A DNA stretch of 64,000 nt from SYAN01 sp049459795 (GCA_049459795.1 JBMUDS010000001.1:87807-151806); one strand, 5' to 3'. Numbered from the stretch's first letter, positions 35,250 through 45,250 are shown. Numbers and translations: made by a program. The notes: generated from the letters alone by a model not told the origin.

Positions 35250-35274
35250 CGAGAGAATATCTCGCGTCTTTTTT
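35250..35274 (+). terminator. Intrinsic terminator after whiB2
   Basis: CGAGA, loop GAATA, TCTCG, followed after four bases by six T. It is five bases past the whiB2 stop and is one of very few clear terminators in the window. Confidence 0.65.
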
Positions 35275-35332
35275 CTAAATCTTTTCGTCCGTCTTTTTCT
35301 TCTGCACTTCTCAAGTTCGGAATTGCAATCCC

Positions 35333-38300
35333 ATGATCCGCATTACCGCGATCATGGTTTCGCATGATGGTGCGAGTTGGTTAGCACAGAGCGTCGCTGC
35401 ACTAGCATCACAAAGTCACTCTGTAGATCGAGTAGTCGCTGTCGACACTGGCTCTGAGGACAACTCAGTTCAGATGCTCCGGAGCGCAGGAATACACGTC
35501 ATCGAGAGTGAGCGCAGTGTTGGATTCGGTGATGCAATTCGAAAAGCTCTCGAAGTGACGCCACGATTCAGCGAAGGCGAAGAATGGCTCTGGATATTGC
35601 ACGACGATGCTGCTCCCGCGAAGGATGCACTGGGGAAGTTAGTCGCCGCAGTCACAGATCGACCTCAGGTAGCCATCGCTGGTCCTAAATTGCGCGGTTG
35701 GCACGATAGGAAGCATCTCCTCGAATTAGGCGTCAGTATCGCCACGAACGGTGCGCGTTGGACTGGCTTGGAGTATCGGGAGCAGGACCAAGGTCAACAT
35801 GACGATGAGCGTGATGTCCTTGCAGTCAGCACGGCGGCGATGCTGGTTCGACGGGATGTCTTCGAGGAGTTGGGTGGATTCGACCCTCATCTCTCACTCT
35901 TTCGTGATGATGTCGACTTGGGTTGGAGAGTACGAACTGCTGGCTATAGCGTCATCGCCGTTCCAGAGGCGGTCGTCTTCCACGGTGAGGCAGCCGCTAA
36001 TGAACGACGGTCGATAGATGTCCACGATGCCTATCTTCATCGTCCACTCCTGCTTGATCGGCGGAACGCCGCCTATGTCTTGCTTGCCAATGCGTCACTC
36101 ATCTATCTACCGCTCCTTGGATTGCAACTGCTTTTCGGTTCATTGGCAAGGGCCCTTGGTTACCTCATCGTCAAACTTCCTGGATACGCACTCGATGAGT
36201 TAGGTGCGGTGGCATTGGTCTTGATCAGACCACAACAAGTCTTCGCGGCTAGGAGAGCGCGACGGAGCAAGAAACTCGTCGCGGCATCAGCGGTCAAGAG
36301 TTATCTGCCACCGCGCGGCGTTCAACTTCGACTTCTCGTAGAACGTGCAAGGGATTCAGTAGGGAACTACTTGGAGTCTCGAACACAATTCAAAGTGATG
36401 CCAGAGGAGACATCCCATTCCGTGCTTGACCTCAATGATGAGTCCTTGGCCGAGGAAGACCTTCTGATTCCTGAAGAGCGATCACGACTGCGTCAATTAC
36501 TCTTTCGACCCAGCTCGCTCATTGCGTTGGCAGTCTTCGCACTGACCTTGGTCGCATCACGTAATCGACTAGGGGAGCTTGCAGGTGGATCGCTCCTTCC
36601 AGCCCCTGAGGGTGCGATGGATTTGGTCTCGAAATATGCCCAGTCTTGGCATCCCATCGCTATGGGATCGAGCGCCAATGCGCCAACCTGGATCATCATC
36701 GTCGCCCTCCTCTCCATGATCTTTCTTGGGAATCTCCAACTCTTTATCACTGCCTTCTTCCTAGTGTCGGTTCCACTCATCATCTTCATCGGATATCGAT
36801 TCGCGAGAGGTGCCACAACATCGAATCTCATCGCACTCGTTGCGGCTTTGGTCTATGGCTTCTCCCCACCGGTGCTTCACGCTGTCACTCATGGTGCGAT
36901 CGGGACTTTGATCGTCGCGATGATCGCACCGATTGTGATCCGCTCCATGCAACGGGCGTTCGAGGTGGAGCGGCTCTCGCTGCAGCAGATCGCAGGATTC
37001 TCTTTGATCTATGGAGTCCTATTGGCAGTCGCACCACCGGCGTTCATCGTGGTCGCTGCATGGCATTTCCTTGCCTCGGGCGTGCAAAGTATTGCTGCAT
37101 ATCGATCGGGTGAGATCGGGTTGATGTTGGACCGGATCTATCGACGAAGCGCACTGCTGTTGATCGCAATCGGAGTCAATATCCCATGGTCGCTCGAGTT
37201 GATAACTCATCCTTCGCGCACACTTCTAGAACCCGGACTTACCCTGGAGAGCGAGAGCGCACTGATCCTCTTCGCGAATCCGGGAAGTTCTTGGTGGTTG
37301 CTCTCCGCTGCGCCATTGATCACACTGATCGCACTCTTCCGATCAGCCAATCGATCCACAGCGCTTCTTGCTCTCTTCATATTGGCATCTTGTGCGCTTC
37401 TCTCACTCTTCGTGGTCACAGGTCATGGTTCAAGTCGACCAACCTCTCCAGCGCTTGGCGGTGCAATGATGCTCTTCATCGCCATTTCCCTGATCGCTGG
37501 TCTCAAACTCTTCGACGAGATGTTGCCGCAGATTCGTAATGCCGCGCTCAATTTCCGTCACGTCGCTACCTTCGCAACTGCCTTCCTAGTCTCGCTCTCA
37601 CTCGTTGCTTCGATATTTTGGTGGGTTGGACCGGGATCTAGTTCGCCGCTCCGAGCCGAGAGCACCCTCTCACTCCCTGAATTCATCACTGCTAACGCTT
37701 CGACTGAAGAGCGGTACAAATCCTTGGTGTTACGCCAACGCGAAGGTCGGCTCTATTTCTATATCGTTCGTGATCGCGAACTCGAGTTGGGTGACTCTGA
37801 CCTGATCTATGGAAGTGCCCGAAGTATCGATGAGGCAGTCGCAGGACTCGTCACTGGCGCAGGGATCAACACCAGCATCATCTTGGGACAGAACGGGATT
37901 CGCTACCTCTTCTTGGCAGCGCCTTACAACCGCGGCTTGGCACGAACTATCGACGGAATCGGCGGCTTCACCCGCGCGAGTTCTACCGATGTCGGAATCG
38001 TTTGGAAAGTGGTGGCTGCGAGATCCCGGGTCACACTCACTCCCTTCGGCGGAACCGGGAGTGATCCGATTGATATCGGACTACCGAGTGATGAAGTCTC
38101 GGCATCAGGAACTTTTACCCAACCAGGAAGTGTGACGATTGCAGAGAGATTCGATGGTCGCTGGAGATTGTTGGTCAATGGAAGAGGCGCGCCACTGAGC
38201 CAGAATCTTGAAGGATTGCCCCAATTCGATGTAGTAGAGCCTGGCGACTTCCTTCTCTTCCATGATGGAACAGCGCGACGTGGCTGGCTCTCGCTCCAAT

Positions 38301-38383
38301 TCATCATCATCGTGGTTACCTTGATTCTCTTCGCTCCGGCGCGAAGGCGACGTGCACAGGTTCCGATCGAGGAACTCTCGTGA
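35333..38383 (+). CDS. Large polytopic membrane glycosyltransferase, family 2
   Basis: A 1016-residue protein with an N-terminal GT2 domain (about 1-245) and a long membrane part with about a dozen helices from about 250 to 780, followed by an extracellular C-terminal domain and one last helix near the end. GT2 motifs: VDTGSEDNS, WILHDDAAP, GPKLRGW and GGFDPHLSLFRDDVDLGWRV. It probably uses a lipid-linked or nucleotide sugar at the membrane to build an envelope glycan. Such giants follow whiB2 in many actinobacteria. The next gene overlaps by four bases. Confidence 0.8.
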   Translation: MIRITAIMVSHDGASWLAQSVAALASQSHSVDRVVAVDTGSEDNSVQMLRSAGIHVIESERSVGFGDAIRKALEVTPRFSEGEEWLWILHDDAAPAKDALGKLVAAVTDRPQVAIAGPKLRGWHDRKHLLELGVSIATNGARWTGLEYREQDQGQHDDERDVLAVSTAAMLVRRDVFEELGGFDPHLSLFRDDVDLGWRVRTAGYSVIAVPEAVVFHGEAAANERRSIDVHDAYLHRPLLLDRRNAAYVLLANASLIYLPLLGLQLLFGSLARALGYLIVKLPGYALDELGAVALVLIRPQQVFAARRARRSKKLVAASAVKSYLPPRGVQLRLLVERARDSVGNYLESRTQFKVMPEETSHSVLDLNDESLAEEDLLIPEERSRLRQLLFRPSSLIALAVFALTLVASRNRLGELAGGSLLPAPEGAMDLVSKYAQSWHPIAMGSSANAPTWIIIVALLSMIFLGNLQLFITAFFLVSVPLIIFIGYRFARGATTSNLIALVAALVYGFSPPVLHAVTHGAIGTLIVAMIAPIVIRSMQRAFEVERLSLQQIAGFSLIYGVLLAVAPPAFIVVAAWHFLASGVQSIAAYRSGEIGLMLDRIYRRSALLLIAIGVNIPWSLELITHPSRTLLEPGLTLESESALILFANPGSSWWLLSAAPLITLIALFRSANRSTALLALFILASCALLSLFVVTGHGSSRPTSPALGGAMMLFIAISLIAGLKLFDEMLPQIRNAALNFRHVATFATAFLVSLSLVASIFWWVGPGSSSPLRAESTLSLPEFITANASTEERYKSLVLRQREGRLYFYIVRDRELELGDSDLIYGSARSIDEAVAGLVTGAGINTSIILGQNGIRYLFLAAPYNRGLARTIDGIGGFTRASSTDVGIVWKVVAARSRVTLTPFGGTGSDPIDIGLPSDEVSASGTFTQPGSVTIAERFDGRWRLLVNGRGAPLSQNLEGLPQFDVVEPGDFLLFHDGTARRGWLSLQFIIIVVTLILFAPARRRRAQVPIEELS

Positions 38384-39681
38384 GACGGATATTGACTGAG
38401 CGGCGACAGAGTGCGATCTATCTGGCGCTCGCTTTGTCGCTAGTAATAGTCGCGGGTCTTCAGGACGAGCCAGCTGAAGAAGTCGAACGGACCTCCTCGA
38501 TTCCAGCAACCGTGTGTCCGAAGTTCGACGATGATGCAAGAGCGACTGCATTACTTCCGAGCGATCGCACGCAGATCAAATCCGCTCGGAGTAGAAAGAC
38601 GAATTTCAATCGGGCTCGAATCAATCCTTATGCGCTCAATAACAACAGCATTGTGGTTGAGGGCAGCGAAGCCACCTCAGTCGTATTGCGTTCGAGAACG
38701 AATAACTTCACGGCAGCGACGACCTGCCTCATCGGTGATGGCAATCAATGGTTCGTTGGTGCGAATGCCGGGCTTGGCTCGAGAGCTCGAATCCTCGCAG
38801 TTAACTCTGGCCTCAGTGCATCATCACTCGAGATACAGACCTTCGATCGCGACGGTGAAGCGGGGAGTCGTGCCATCACGATTCCACCAGTCTCACAGCG
38901 AGAGATCAGAGTCGATTCACTTGCGCCAGGTGCTGATGCGACCGCGATTCGTGTCTTGACCCGTTCTGGTCGGGTGAGTGCCTACGTCATCGATGAAAGA
39001 AGTCGAGGACTACAGACTTTCGGTGGTGACTTCGTCGCATCACAATCTCCATCGACTTCACTTACGATCGCAGGAATCCCGGCACGATTAGGTAGCAGAT
39101 CGATCACAACACATCGGGTCGAGATCGTCGCTACCGGTGCACGTGCAGCGGTCGTCGATGTCGAGCTCTTGAGTGATGGAAGTCGTTTCACTCCGGTGGG
39201 GCTCAGTGAAGTCACGGTCCAGCCTGGCCAAGTGAAACGTCTACGGTTGCCAGCAGAATTAGGACGTCGCACCGCCGCGATCGTCATCTCCGCGACGGAG
39301 GAGGTGGCTGCAGCGGTGATCTCGGCGACCGTCACCGAGTTCGCTTGGTCAACTCCTTCACTCGCTCTTGATTCCTATCAATTCAACGTCGGTGGATTGG
39401 AACCGGTCATCACACTTGCCGGGCGCGCGATCAGGACGGATATCGAGTATCGATCGCGTTCAGGAAAGAGTTCGAGGAAGACTCTCACCGGGTCAGAGAT
39501 CGTGACCTGGAAGGTGCCCGAAAATACGCGACGGATCACGATCACGAACCTCAATCCTGTCCATATGGCTGCGACATGGTCGAATGGTGATGGGTTCACC
39601 TCTCTCGCTCTCAACCCTGGAACAGAGTTGGAGCGATCATCTACTCCGACCTTCGATATCGATGCACTCTTTGGCAGGTAA
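38380..39681 (+). CDS. Secreted DUF5719-like protein
   Basis: A 433-residue protein with an N-terminal membrane/signal segment (SAIYLALALSLVIVAGL) and an extracellular, beta-rich remainder with repeated strand patterns. Two cysteines (in TVCPKF and TTCLIG) could form a disulfide. It fits the DUF5719 family that accompanies the large GT2 in actinobacteria; I assign this from gene order and general likeness. Start GTG overlaps the GT2 stop (GTGA). It probably works with the glycosyltransferase outside the membrane. Confidence 0.65.
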   Translation: MRRILTERRQSAIYLALALSLVIVAGLQDEPAEEVERTSSIPATVCPKFDDDARATALLPSDRTQIKSARSRKTNFNRARINPYALNNNSIVVEGSEATSVVLRSRTNNFTAATTCLIGDGNQWFVGANAGLGSRARILAVNSGLSASSLEIQTFDRDGEAGSRAITIPPVSQREIRVDSLAPGADATAIRVLTRSGRVSAYVIDERSRGLQTFGGDFVASQSPSTSLTIAGIPARLGSRSITTHRVEIVATGARAAVVDVELLSDGSRFTPVGLSEVTVQPGQVKRLRLPAELGRRTAAIVISATEEVAAAVISATVTEFAWSTPSLALDSYQFNVGGLEPVITLAGRAIRTDIEYRSRSGKSSRKTLTGSEIVTWKVPENTRRITITNLNPVHMAATWSNGDGFTSLALNPGTELERSSTPTFDIDALFGR

Positions 39682-39772
39682 AAGGTTGCGCGTCTTGCTC
39701 TCTCTTGGATGAAGATGGCGACTAGGCTTCGACATCGTGAGAAGGAAGAGTTCGGCTGTTAGTTTTCCATTC

Positions 39773-39832
39773 GGGGAATACCGATTTCGGGAAGATCGAT
39801 GTGGGGAATATCGATGCGGGGATTAAGGAAGT
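39773..39832 (+). repeat. 15-base tandem repeat at the DUF3499 start
   Basis: Four imperfect copies beginning at 39773, 39788, 39803 and 39818; the core is GGGGAATATCGATG. Two copies each contain a ribosome-binding-like GGGAA and an ATG five bases later (39799 and 39814), so the repeat has duplicated the translation start in frame. Confidence 0.85.
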
Positions 39833-40158
39833 GCAGCAAGAGCAACTGCGCCGAGAAGGCCGTTGTCACGCTCTCCTATAACTATTCCGAGCAGATCGCG
39901 ACTCTCGCCCATCTTCAGCAATATCCAGAGCCGCATACATATGACCTCTGTCAACGCCATAGCGAGCGACTCACCGTGCCACGTGGATGGACCGTGATCA
40001 CGACGGATCTTGAAGGTGAGCCTTCATATCAAGAAGAGGATTTCTCAGCGATCGCTGCTGCAGTAAGAGAAGTCGTCGTGACTGATTCGAGCGACAGTCA
40101 GGTGAAGGAATCTGCACAACCAGAGCTGGGGCGTCGCGGCCACTTACGCGCACTCTAG
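39814..40158 (+). CDS. DUF3499 family protein
   Basis: A 114-residue protein starting MRGLRKCSKSNCAEKAVVTLSY and containing EPHTYDLCQRHSERLTVPRGW. Two Cys at each of the N-terminal and central parts with His nearby suggest a zinc-binding fold. This is the actinobacterial DUF3499 family (Rv3258c), always between whiB2 and phosphomannomutase, function unknown. ATG 39814 matches the usual N-terminus; ATG 39799 would add five residues arising from the repeat. Confidence 0.85.
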   Translation: MRGLRKCSKSNCAEKAVVTLSYNYSEQIATLAHLQQYPEPHTYDLCQRHSERLTVPRGWTVITTDLEGEPSYQEEDFSAIAAAVREVVVTDSSDSQVKESAQPELGRRGHLRAL

Positions 40159-40184
40159 ATCGCTCTCATCGAAGGGTTCACAGC

Positions 40185-41582
40185 GTGATCAAGGATTCGA
40201 CTCTCGATAGCATCATCAAGGCGTATGACATCCGTGGATTGGTCGGAAGTGAGATCAATGAAGAGTTCACTTTCGCGGCAGGAAGTGCTTTTGCACGCTT
40301 CCTCCAGATAGAGCGTGAACCTGGAACAGTCGTGATTGGCGAGGATATGCGTCCCTCCTCAAGTCCACTTGCAACCGCTTTCAGTGACGGGATCACAAGT
40401 CAAGGCCTCGATGTGATTCGGATCGGCCTTGCCTCTACCGATCAACTCTATTTCGCGTCTGGTGAACTAGGGCTGCCAGGGGCGATGTTCACTGCTAGTC
40501 ATAATCCTGCGAAGTACAACGGGATCAAGCTTTGTAGGGCCTTCGCCAAACCGATCAGCATGGATTCAGGTTTGGCATGGATCAAGTCCGCGATCAAAGA
40601 AGGAACACCAATCCCGAATCGTCCGGTCGGTGCCGCCCGCGAAGAGGAGATGTTGTCGCGCTATATCGATTTCCTCTTCTCGCTCTTCGATATCGACTTC
40701 ACGGGGGGCAGGTCGCTTGCCATCGCAATCGACGCCGGAAATGGCATGGCAGGACATACCGCGCCTGGGGTCTTCGATCGGATCGCAGCGAGAGTGATCC
40801 CGCTCTACTTCGAGCTTGATGGAACATTCCCAAATCACGAAGCGAATCCGATCGAGCCGGAAAATCTCAAGGATCTTCAGAGAGTGGTTCGCAAAGAGAA
40901 GGCAGATATCGGACTCGCTTTCGACGGTGATGCGGATAGATGTTTTCTCGTCGATGAACGAGGCGAATTGGTCTCGCCCTCTGCACTCACGGCCTTGATT
41001 GCTTCGATCGAATTACAGCGAAATCCTGGTGCTTCGATCATCTACAACCTGATTACATCACGCGTCGTCCCGGAGGTTGTGACCGAGATGGGTGGACGAG
41101 CGGTGAAGAGTCGCGTCGGACATTCGTTCATCAAGAAGTTGATGGCAGATGAGGGTGCGATTTTCGGCGGCGAACATTCTGGCCACTTCTACTTCTCTTC
41201 ATTTTGGCGTGCTGACTCGGGAATGTTGGCTGCGCTCTATGCCATAGCTGCCTTGAAGGAGAGCGAGAAGAGTCTGAGTGAGATCTTGGCACCATTCCAA
41301 CGGTATGTACAAAGCGGTGAGATCAACTCTGTGGTTGACGATCGAGAGGCTGCTATCGCAAAGATCATGGCCCTCTTCCCTGAAGGTGAGTACAAGTACG
41401 ACCATCTCGATGGATTGACCATTGAAAAGCCGGTTGATGAAGAACAGCACGATGAAAGTGTCGAGTGGTGGTTCAACCTCCGCCCCTCGAATACCGAGCC
41501 ATTACTGCGCCTCAATGTCGAAGCACGAGATGAGGCGACGATGAAGAAGATTCGCGACCAAGTTCTTGCCACCATTCGCTGA
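40185..41582 (+). CDS. pmmA: Phosphomannomutase/phosphoglucomutase
   Basis: A 465-residue alpha-D-phosphohexomutase. KAYDIRG begins domain 1, the phosphoserine is in TASHNP, the metal loop is FDGDADR, the sugar loop is GEHSGH and the phosphate loop is RPSNTEP. It interconverts mannose-6- and mannose-1-phosphate and would supply the guanylyltransferase at 33,806. Gene order agrees with M. tuberculosis Rv3257c. Preference between mannose and glucose cannot be settled from sequence. Confidence 0.88.
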   Translation: MIKDSTLDSIIKAYDIRGLVGSEINEEFTFAAGSAFARFLQIEREPGTVVIGEDMRPSSSPLATAFSDGITSQGLDVIRIGLASTDQLYFASGELGLPGAMFTASHNPAKYNGIKLCRAFAKPISMDSGLAWIKSAIKEGTPIPNRPVGAAREEEMLSRYIDFLFSLFDIDFTGGRSLAIAIDAGNGMAGHTAPGVFDRIAARVIPLYFELDGTFPNHEANPIEPENLKDLQRVVRKEKADIGLAFDGDADRCFLVDERGELVSPSALTALIASIELQRNPGASIIYNLITSRVVPEVVTEMGGRAVKSRVGHSFIKKLMADEGAIFGGEHSGHFYFSSFWRADSGMLAALYAIAALKESEKSLSEILAPFQRYVQSGEINSVVDDREAAIAKIMALFPEGEYKYDHLDGLTIEKPVDEEQHDESVEWWFNLRPSNTEPLLRLNVEARDEATMKKIRDQVLATIR

Positions 41583-41640
41583 TAACCCTCCCCACGTGCT
41601 CCCCAGCGCACCTCACACCGCGTTGTGGGATGCCAGCGGC

Positions 41641-41646
41641 TAGACT
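41641..41646 (+). promoter_or_regulatory. Possible -10 element upstream of sahH
   Basis: TAGACT 55 bases before the sahH start, so this mRNA would have a leader; AGGAG before GTG 41701 is a proper ribosome-binding site. The 118-base gap holds no riboswitch that I can recognise. Confidence 0.35.
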
Positions 41647-41700
41647 CCGGCTCTATCCTCAACCGATCTTCATGGACTCAAGAGCATCAGGAGAAATCAA

Positions 41701-42984
41701 GTGAACCCAACGACTATGGCCCTTCCACGACACGACATCGCGGATGCTTCGCTAGCCACTGAAGGCAAGAAGCGCATCGAGTGGGCAGGTAGGAACATGC
41801 CGGTCCTTGCTCAGATCCGTGAGCGCTTCGAGAAGAACAAGCCATTCCAGGGTGTGCGCATCGCCGCATGTATGCACGTCACGACAGAGACCGCGAACCT
41901 GATGATCACGCTCAAGGCGGGCGGTGCCGATATCGCTCTCTGCGCTTCGAACCCACTCTCGACCCAAGATGACACCGCGGCTGCTTTGGTGCACGAATAT
42001 GGAATCTCCGTCTTCGCACGCAATGGCGTCGATCGTGATGGCTACTACTCCCATATCAACGCTGCTCTCGATATCGAGCCACATCAAGTCTTCGATGACG
42101 GTTGCGACTTGGTCAACACACTCCACACCACTCGGAAAGAGTTGCTCGGGAACATCTCCGGAGGTTGCGAAGAGACTACAACTGGAGTGATTCGACTTCG
42201 TCAGATGGCTAAAGACGGCGCTCTCACTTTCCCGATGGTCGCTGTCAATGACACCGATACGAAGCACATGTTCGACAATCGTTATGGCACCGGACAATCC
42301 ACTCTCGATGCGATCTTCCGTGCCACTAACATCTTGCTCGCCGGAAAGGTCTTTGTAGTCGCTGGATTCGGATATTGCGGCAAGGGTGTAGCAGAGCGTG
42401 CCCGTGGACTTGGCGCCGATGTCGTCGTCACCGAGATCGATCCAACGAAGGCGCTCGATGCGATGATGCAGGGATATCGGGTGATGCCGATGCACGAGGC
42501 GGCTAAGGTCGGAGACATTTTCATCACTGTCACCGGCAATCGCGATGTTCTTCGCGCTGAGCATTTCTCACTGATGACGGACGGCGCGATTCTCGCCAAC
42601 TCCGGACACTTCGATATCGAGATCGACGTGGCGTGGCTTGAGAAGTACGCGACGCAGAAGAATTCGAAGATTCGCCATCAGACTGACGAATATGTCCTTG
42701 CTGATGGTCGTCGAGTCCTCTTGGTCGCCGAAGGAAGATTGGTCAATCTCGGTGCGGCCGAAGGTCATCCTGCAGTGGTGATGGACATGTCGTTCTCGGA
42801 TCAAGCGCTAACTGCAGAATGGTTGGTCAGAAGTGCGAAGGATCTGACTCCTGGAGTACATAACGTTCCAGAATCGATCGACAAGGAAGTCGCATCACTC
42901 AAGCTCAAGAGCCTTGGTGCTGAAATCGATACCTTGACGCCAGAACAGGTCGAATACTTGAACTCGTGGGAGCACGGTAGCTAA
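41701..42984 (+). CDS. sahH: Adenosylhomocysteinase, short form
   Basis: A 427-residue SAH hydrolase that splits S-adenosylhomocysteine to adenosine and homocysteine. It has HVTTETANLM, the catalytic NDTDTKHMFDN and the NAD motif VAGFGYCGKG. It is shorter than typical actinobacterial enzymes (about 480-495) and lacks their insertion; the C-terminus is also short. This resembles archaeal and Thermotoga enzymes, some of which prefer inosylhomocysteine. GTG is preceded by AGGAG. The stop overlaps the mtrA ATG by one base, so sahH-mtrA-mtrB is an operon. Confidence 0.9.
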   Translation: MNPTTMALPRHDIADASLATEGKKRIEWAGRNMPVLAQIRERFEKNKPFQGVRIAACMHVTTETANLMITLKAGGADIALCASNPLSTQDDTAAALVHEYGISVFARNGVDRDGYYSHINAALDIEPHQVFDDGCDLVNTLHTTRKELLGNISGGCEETTTGVIRLRQMAKDGALTFPMVAVNDTDTKHMFDNRYGTGQSTLDAIFRATNILLAGKVFVVAGFGYCGKGVAERARGLGADVVVTEIDPTKALDAMMQGYRVMPMHEAAKVGDIFITVTGNRDVLRAEHFSLMTDGAILANSGHFDIEIDVAWLEKYATQKNSKIRHQTDEYVLADGRRVLLVAEGRLVNLGAAEGHPAVVMDMSFSDQALTAEWLVRSAKDLTPGVHNVPESIDKEVASLKLKSLGAEIDTLTPEQVEYLNSWEHGS

Positions 42985-43673
42985 TGCCTTCGGTGTTGGT
43001 CGTCGAGGATGATCAAGACCTTGCCGAGATGTTGGGAATCGTCCTCAATGGCGCAGGAATAGAGGTCGATCTCGTCAGCCGTGGTGATGAGGCCTTAGAA
43101 GTCTTCAAGAACAACCAACCCGATGTTGTCTTGCTCGATGTGATGCTCCCTGGCGCCGATGGAGTCGAAGTATGTAGGGCGATCCGTGAACAATCCCCAA
43201 GAGTCCCGATCATCTTCCTCTCCGCGCGCGGTGATAATCCGGACAAGATCAAAGGTTTGGAGGCAGGTGCTGACGATTATCTCGTCAAGCCGATGGAGCA
43301 TTACTCCGAATTGGTAGCGCGAATAAAGAGCCAGCTTCGTCGAAATTCCCGTGATCTCACAGGACATCTCACCTTGGGTGATCTCACGATTGACCTGGTG
43401 GAACACACCGTGATGCGCGCAAGTCGTTCTATCGCGCTCACGCGATTGGAATTCGATCTGCTGGTCGCACTTGCCAAGGAGCCGGGTCGAGTATTCACCC
43501 GTGACGAATTGCTCCGAGAAGTATGGGATTACCAGCATTCCGCTGATACTCGTCTGGTCAATGTCCACGTGCAGCGCCTTCGTTCCAAGATCGAGCATGA
43601 TCCTGATAATCCGACCTTGATCGTCACAGTGCGTGGTGTCGGATATAAATCTGGCGCGACCGGAACTCGCTGA
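42984..43673 (+). CDS. mtrA: Response regulator MtrA
   Basis: A 229-residue OmpR-family regulator. The receiver domain has acidic residues at 9-10, the phosphoacceptor Asp52 (VVLLDVMLPG) and the conserved Lys in YLVKP. The DNA-binding wing is complete (LTRLEFDLLVALAKEPGRVF and VNVHVQRLRSKIE). MtrA coordinates cell division, wall metabolism and replication in actinobacteria. It is flanked by sahH and mtrB as in relatives. Confidence 0.93.
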   Translation: MPSVLVVEDDQDLAEMLGIVLNGAGIEVDLVSRGDEALEVFKNNQPDVVLLDVMLPGADGVEVCRAIREQSPRVPIIFLSARGDNPDKIKGLEAGADDYLVKPMEHYSELVARIKSQLRRNSRDLTGHLTLGDLTIDLVEHTVMRASRSIALTRLEFDLLVALAKEPGRVFTRDELLREVWDYQHSADTRLVNVHVQRLRSKIEHDPDNPTLIVTVRGVGYKSGATGTR

Positions 43674-43675
43674 TC

Positions 43676-45229
43676 ATGTTTTCGCGCCTTCGCTCGGCGC
43701 TTCGAAGGTCACTGGCTACTCGAGTCCTCACTTTAGCGATCACACTCTTCACCATCGCATCAGGAGCGGTCGGTACCGTGATCTTCCTTCAGATCGAAGA
43801 TCGGATCATCGATGGCAGTATCGAAAGCGCGATCAACGAGGCGCAAAGCACCATCGCAGCGGCGGAATTCCGTTTCCAGTTGATCGGAAGCGTGAATCCT
43901 GAATCCATCTCGGATTCCTCCCTGGAGGAGGCCTTCAACCAGGTGATGGCGCTCGCGATTGCTCCTGGTGCTTCCGTTTCAGCACGAGAGATCGCTTTGA
44001 TCAAGAGTCCAGAGAGCGAAGTATTCGACCTCGATCTGAGTCGGACCTCGAATTTCGTGCAACCGCAATCGATCGGATCAGGTTTGCGTGAACGCGTTGC
44101 GACCAGCAATGAATTGGTATGGGAGCAGACCGAGATCATCTACGCCAGTGGCGAGCCACTTCCTGGTATCGCTATCGGCAAACGTATCGGTGTTCCTTAC
44201 GCAGGTACATATGAGATGTTCGTCCTCTTCAATTTCGAACAGCAACAAGATTCGATCGCGATCATCGCCCGAGGACTCTTGATCGCCTTTTTCTTGGTCT
44301 TCCTGCTCATCGTTGCCATTTCGTACTTGATCATCCGTCGCGTCGTCGACCCGATCCGTGAAGTCGCGACACTTGCAGAGACCTTTACCGAAGGCGATCT
44401 CAGCAAGCGCGTCGCGATAGAAGGCGAGGATGAGATCGCAGCCCTGGGTAGGTCATTCAACGAGATGGCATTCTCGATCGAACAGCAGATCTCTCGTCTT
44501 GAGAACCTCTCTAGGATGCAACAACGTTTTGTCTCTGACGTCTCCCACGAACTCCGAAATCCATTGACCACGATCCGCATGGCAGGAGAGATGATCCTCG
44601 CAAAGAAGGAGAGTTTCGATCCGAACATCGCACGAAGCGCTGAGATCTTGATGACGCAGATCATGCGCTTCGACCAACTCTTGACGGATCTGATCGAAGT
44701 GAGTCGATTCGATGCTGCAGTCGCTACGCTCGATTATGACGAGATCGACCTGACACCTTTGGTAAGTGAAGCGATCGACTCTCTCGATCCATCGAGCTCA
44801 AGGATCGTGATTCGCGGAAAGGCTGAGCTAGAAGGTGATCAGAGAAGGATCACCAGAATCGTGCGAAATCTCCTCAGCAATGCGCTGGATCATGGCGAGG
44901 GGAAGGAAATCATGGTCTCACTTGAAGAACGTGCGAGCAGCGTTGATATCGGTATACGCGACTTCGGTGTCGGGATGTCACCTGAGCATTTCGAGCGCGT
45001 CTTCGAACGATTCTGGCGCGCCGATCCCTCTCGCTCGAGAGAACGAGGTGGCACTGGTCTCGGTCTTGCTATCGCGCTCGAGGACGCTCGATTGCATGGT
45101 GGTGAGATTCGAGTCTTCGCAGAGTTGGGTAGAGGTTCACTCTTTCTCGTCACGTTGCCTCGTGAGTCAGGGCAACCGATCATCGATCCACCGATCGACC
45201 TCTCTCAACAGTTTCAACAACTCGGCTAG
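43676..45229 (+). CDS. mtrB: Sensor histidine kinase MtrB
   Basis: A 517-residue membrane kinase with helices at about 16-38 and 197-221 around an extracellular sensor, a HAMP domain (about 220-272), the HisKA box FVSDVSHELRNPL with His291, and an HATPase domain with NLLSNALDHG, IRDFGVGM and GGTGLGLAIA. It phosphorylates MtrA. The gene for lipoprotein LpqB, which normally follows mtrB and modulates it, is absent. Confidence 0.92.
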   Translation: MFSRLRSALRRSLATRVLTLAITLFTIASGAVGTVIFLQIEDRIIDGSIESAINEAQSTIAAAEFRFQLIGSVNPESISDSSLEEAFNQVMALAIAPGASVSAREIALIKSPESEVFDLDLSRTSNFVQPQSIGSGLRERVATSNELVWEQTEIIYASGEPLPGIAIGKRIGVPYAGTYEMFVLFNFEQQQDSIAIIARGLLIAFFLVFLLIVAISYLIIRRVVDPIREVATLAETFTEGDLSKRVAIEGEDEIAALGRSFNEMAFSIEQQISRLENLSRMQQRFVSDVSHELRNPLTTIRMAGEMILAKKESFDPNIARSAEILMTQIMRFDQLLTDLIEVSRFDAAVATLDYDEIDLTPLVSEAIDSLDPSSSRIVIRGKAELEGDQRRITRIVRNLLSNALDHGEGKEIMVSLEERASSVDIGIRDFGVGMSPEHFERVFERFWRADPSRSRERGGTGLGLAIALEDARLHGGEIRVFAELGRGSLFLVTLPRESGQPIIDPPIDLSQQFQQLG

Positions 45230-45250
45230 ATCAGCACGCAACCTCTCTGT

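Noticed and set aside
41583..41700. A possible SAH or SAM riboswitch ahead of sahH
   Set aside because: I could not match the gap to any riboswitch core; only a weak hairpin and a possible -10 are present.
41752..42564. A 270-residue open frame opposite sahH
   Set aside because: It is antisense to a well-conserved enzyme, has no family motifs and no start signal; it arises from codon bias.
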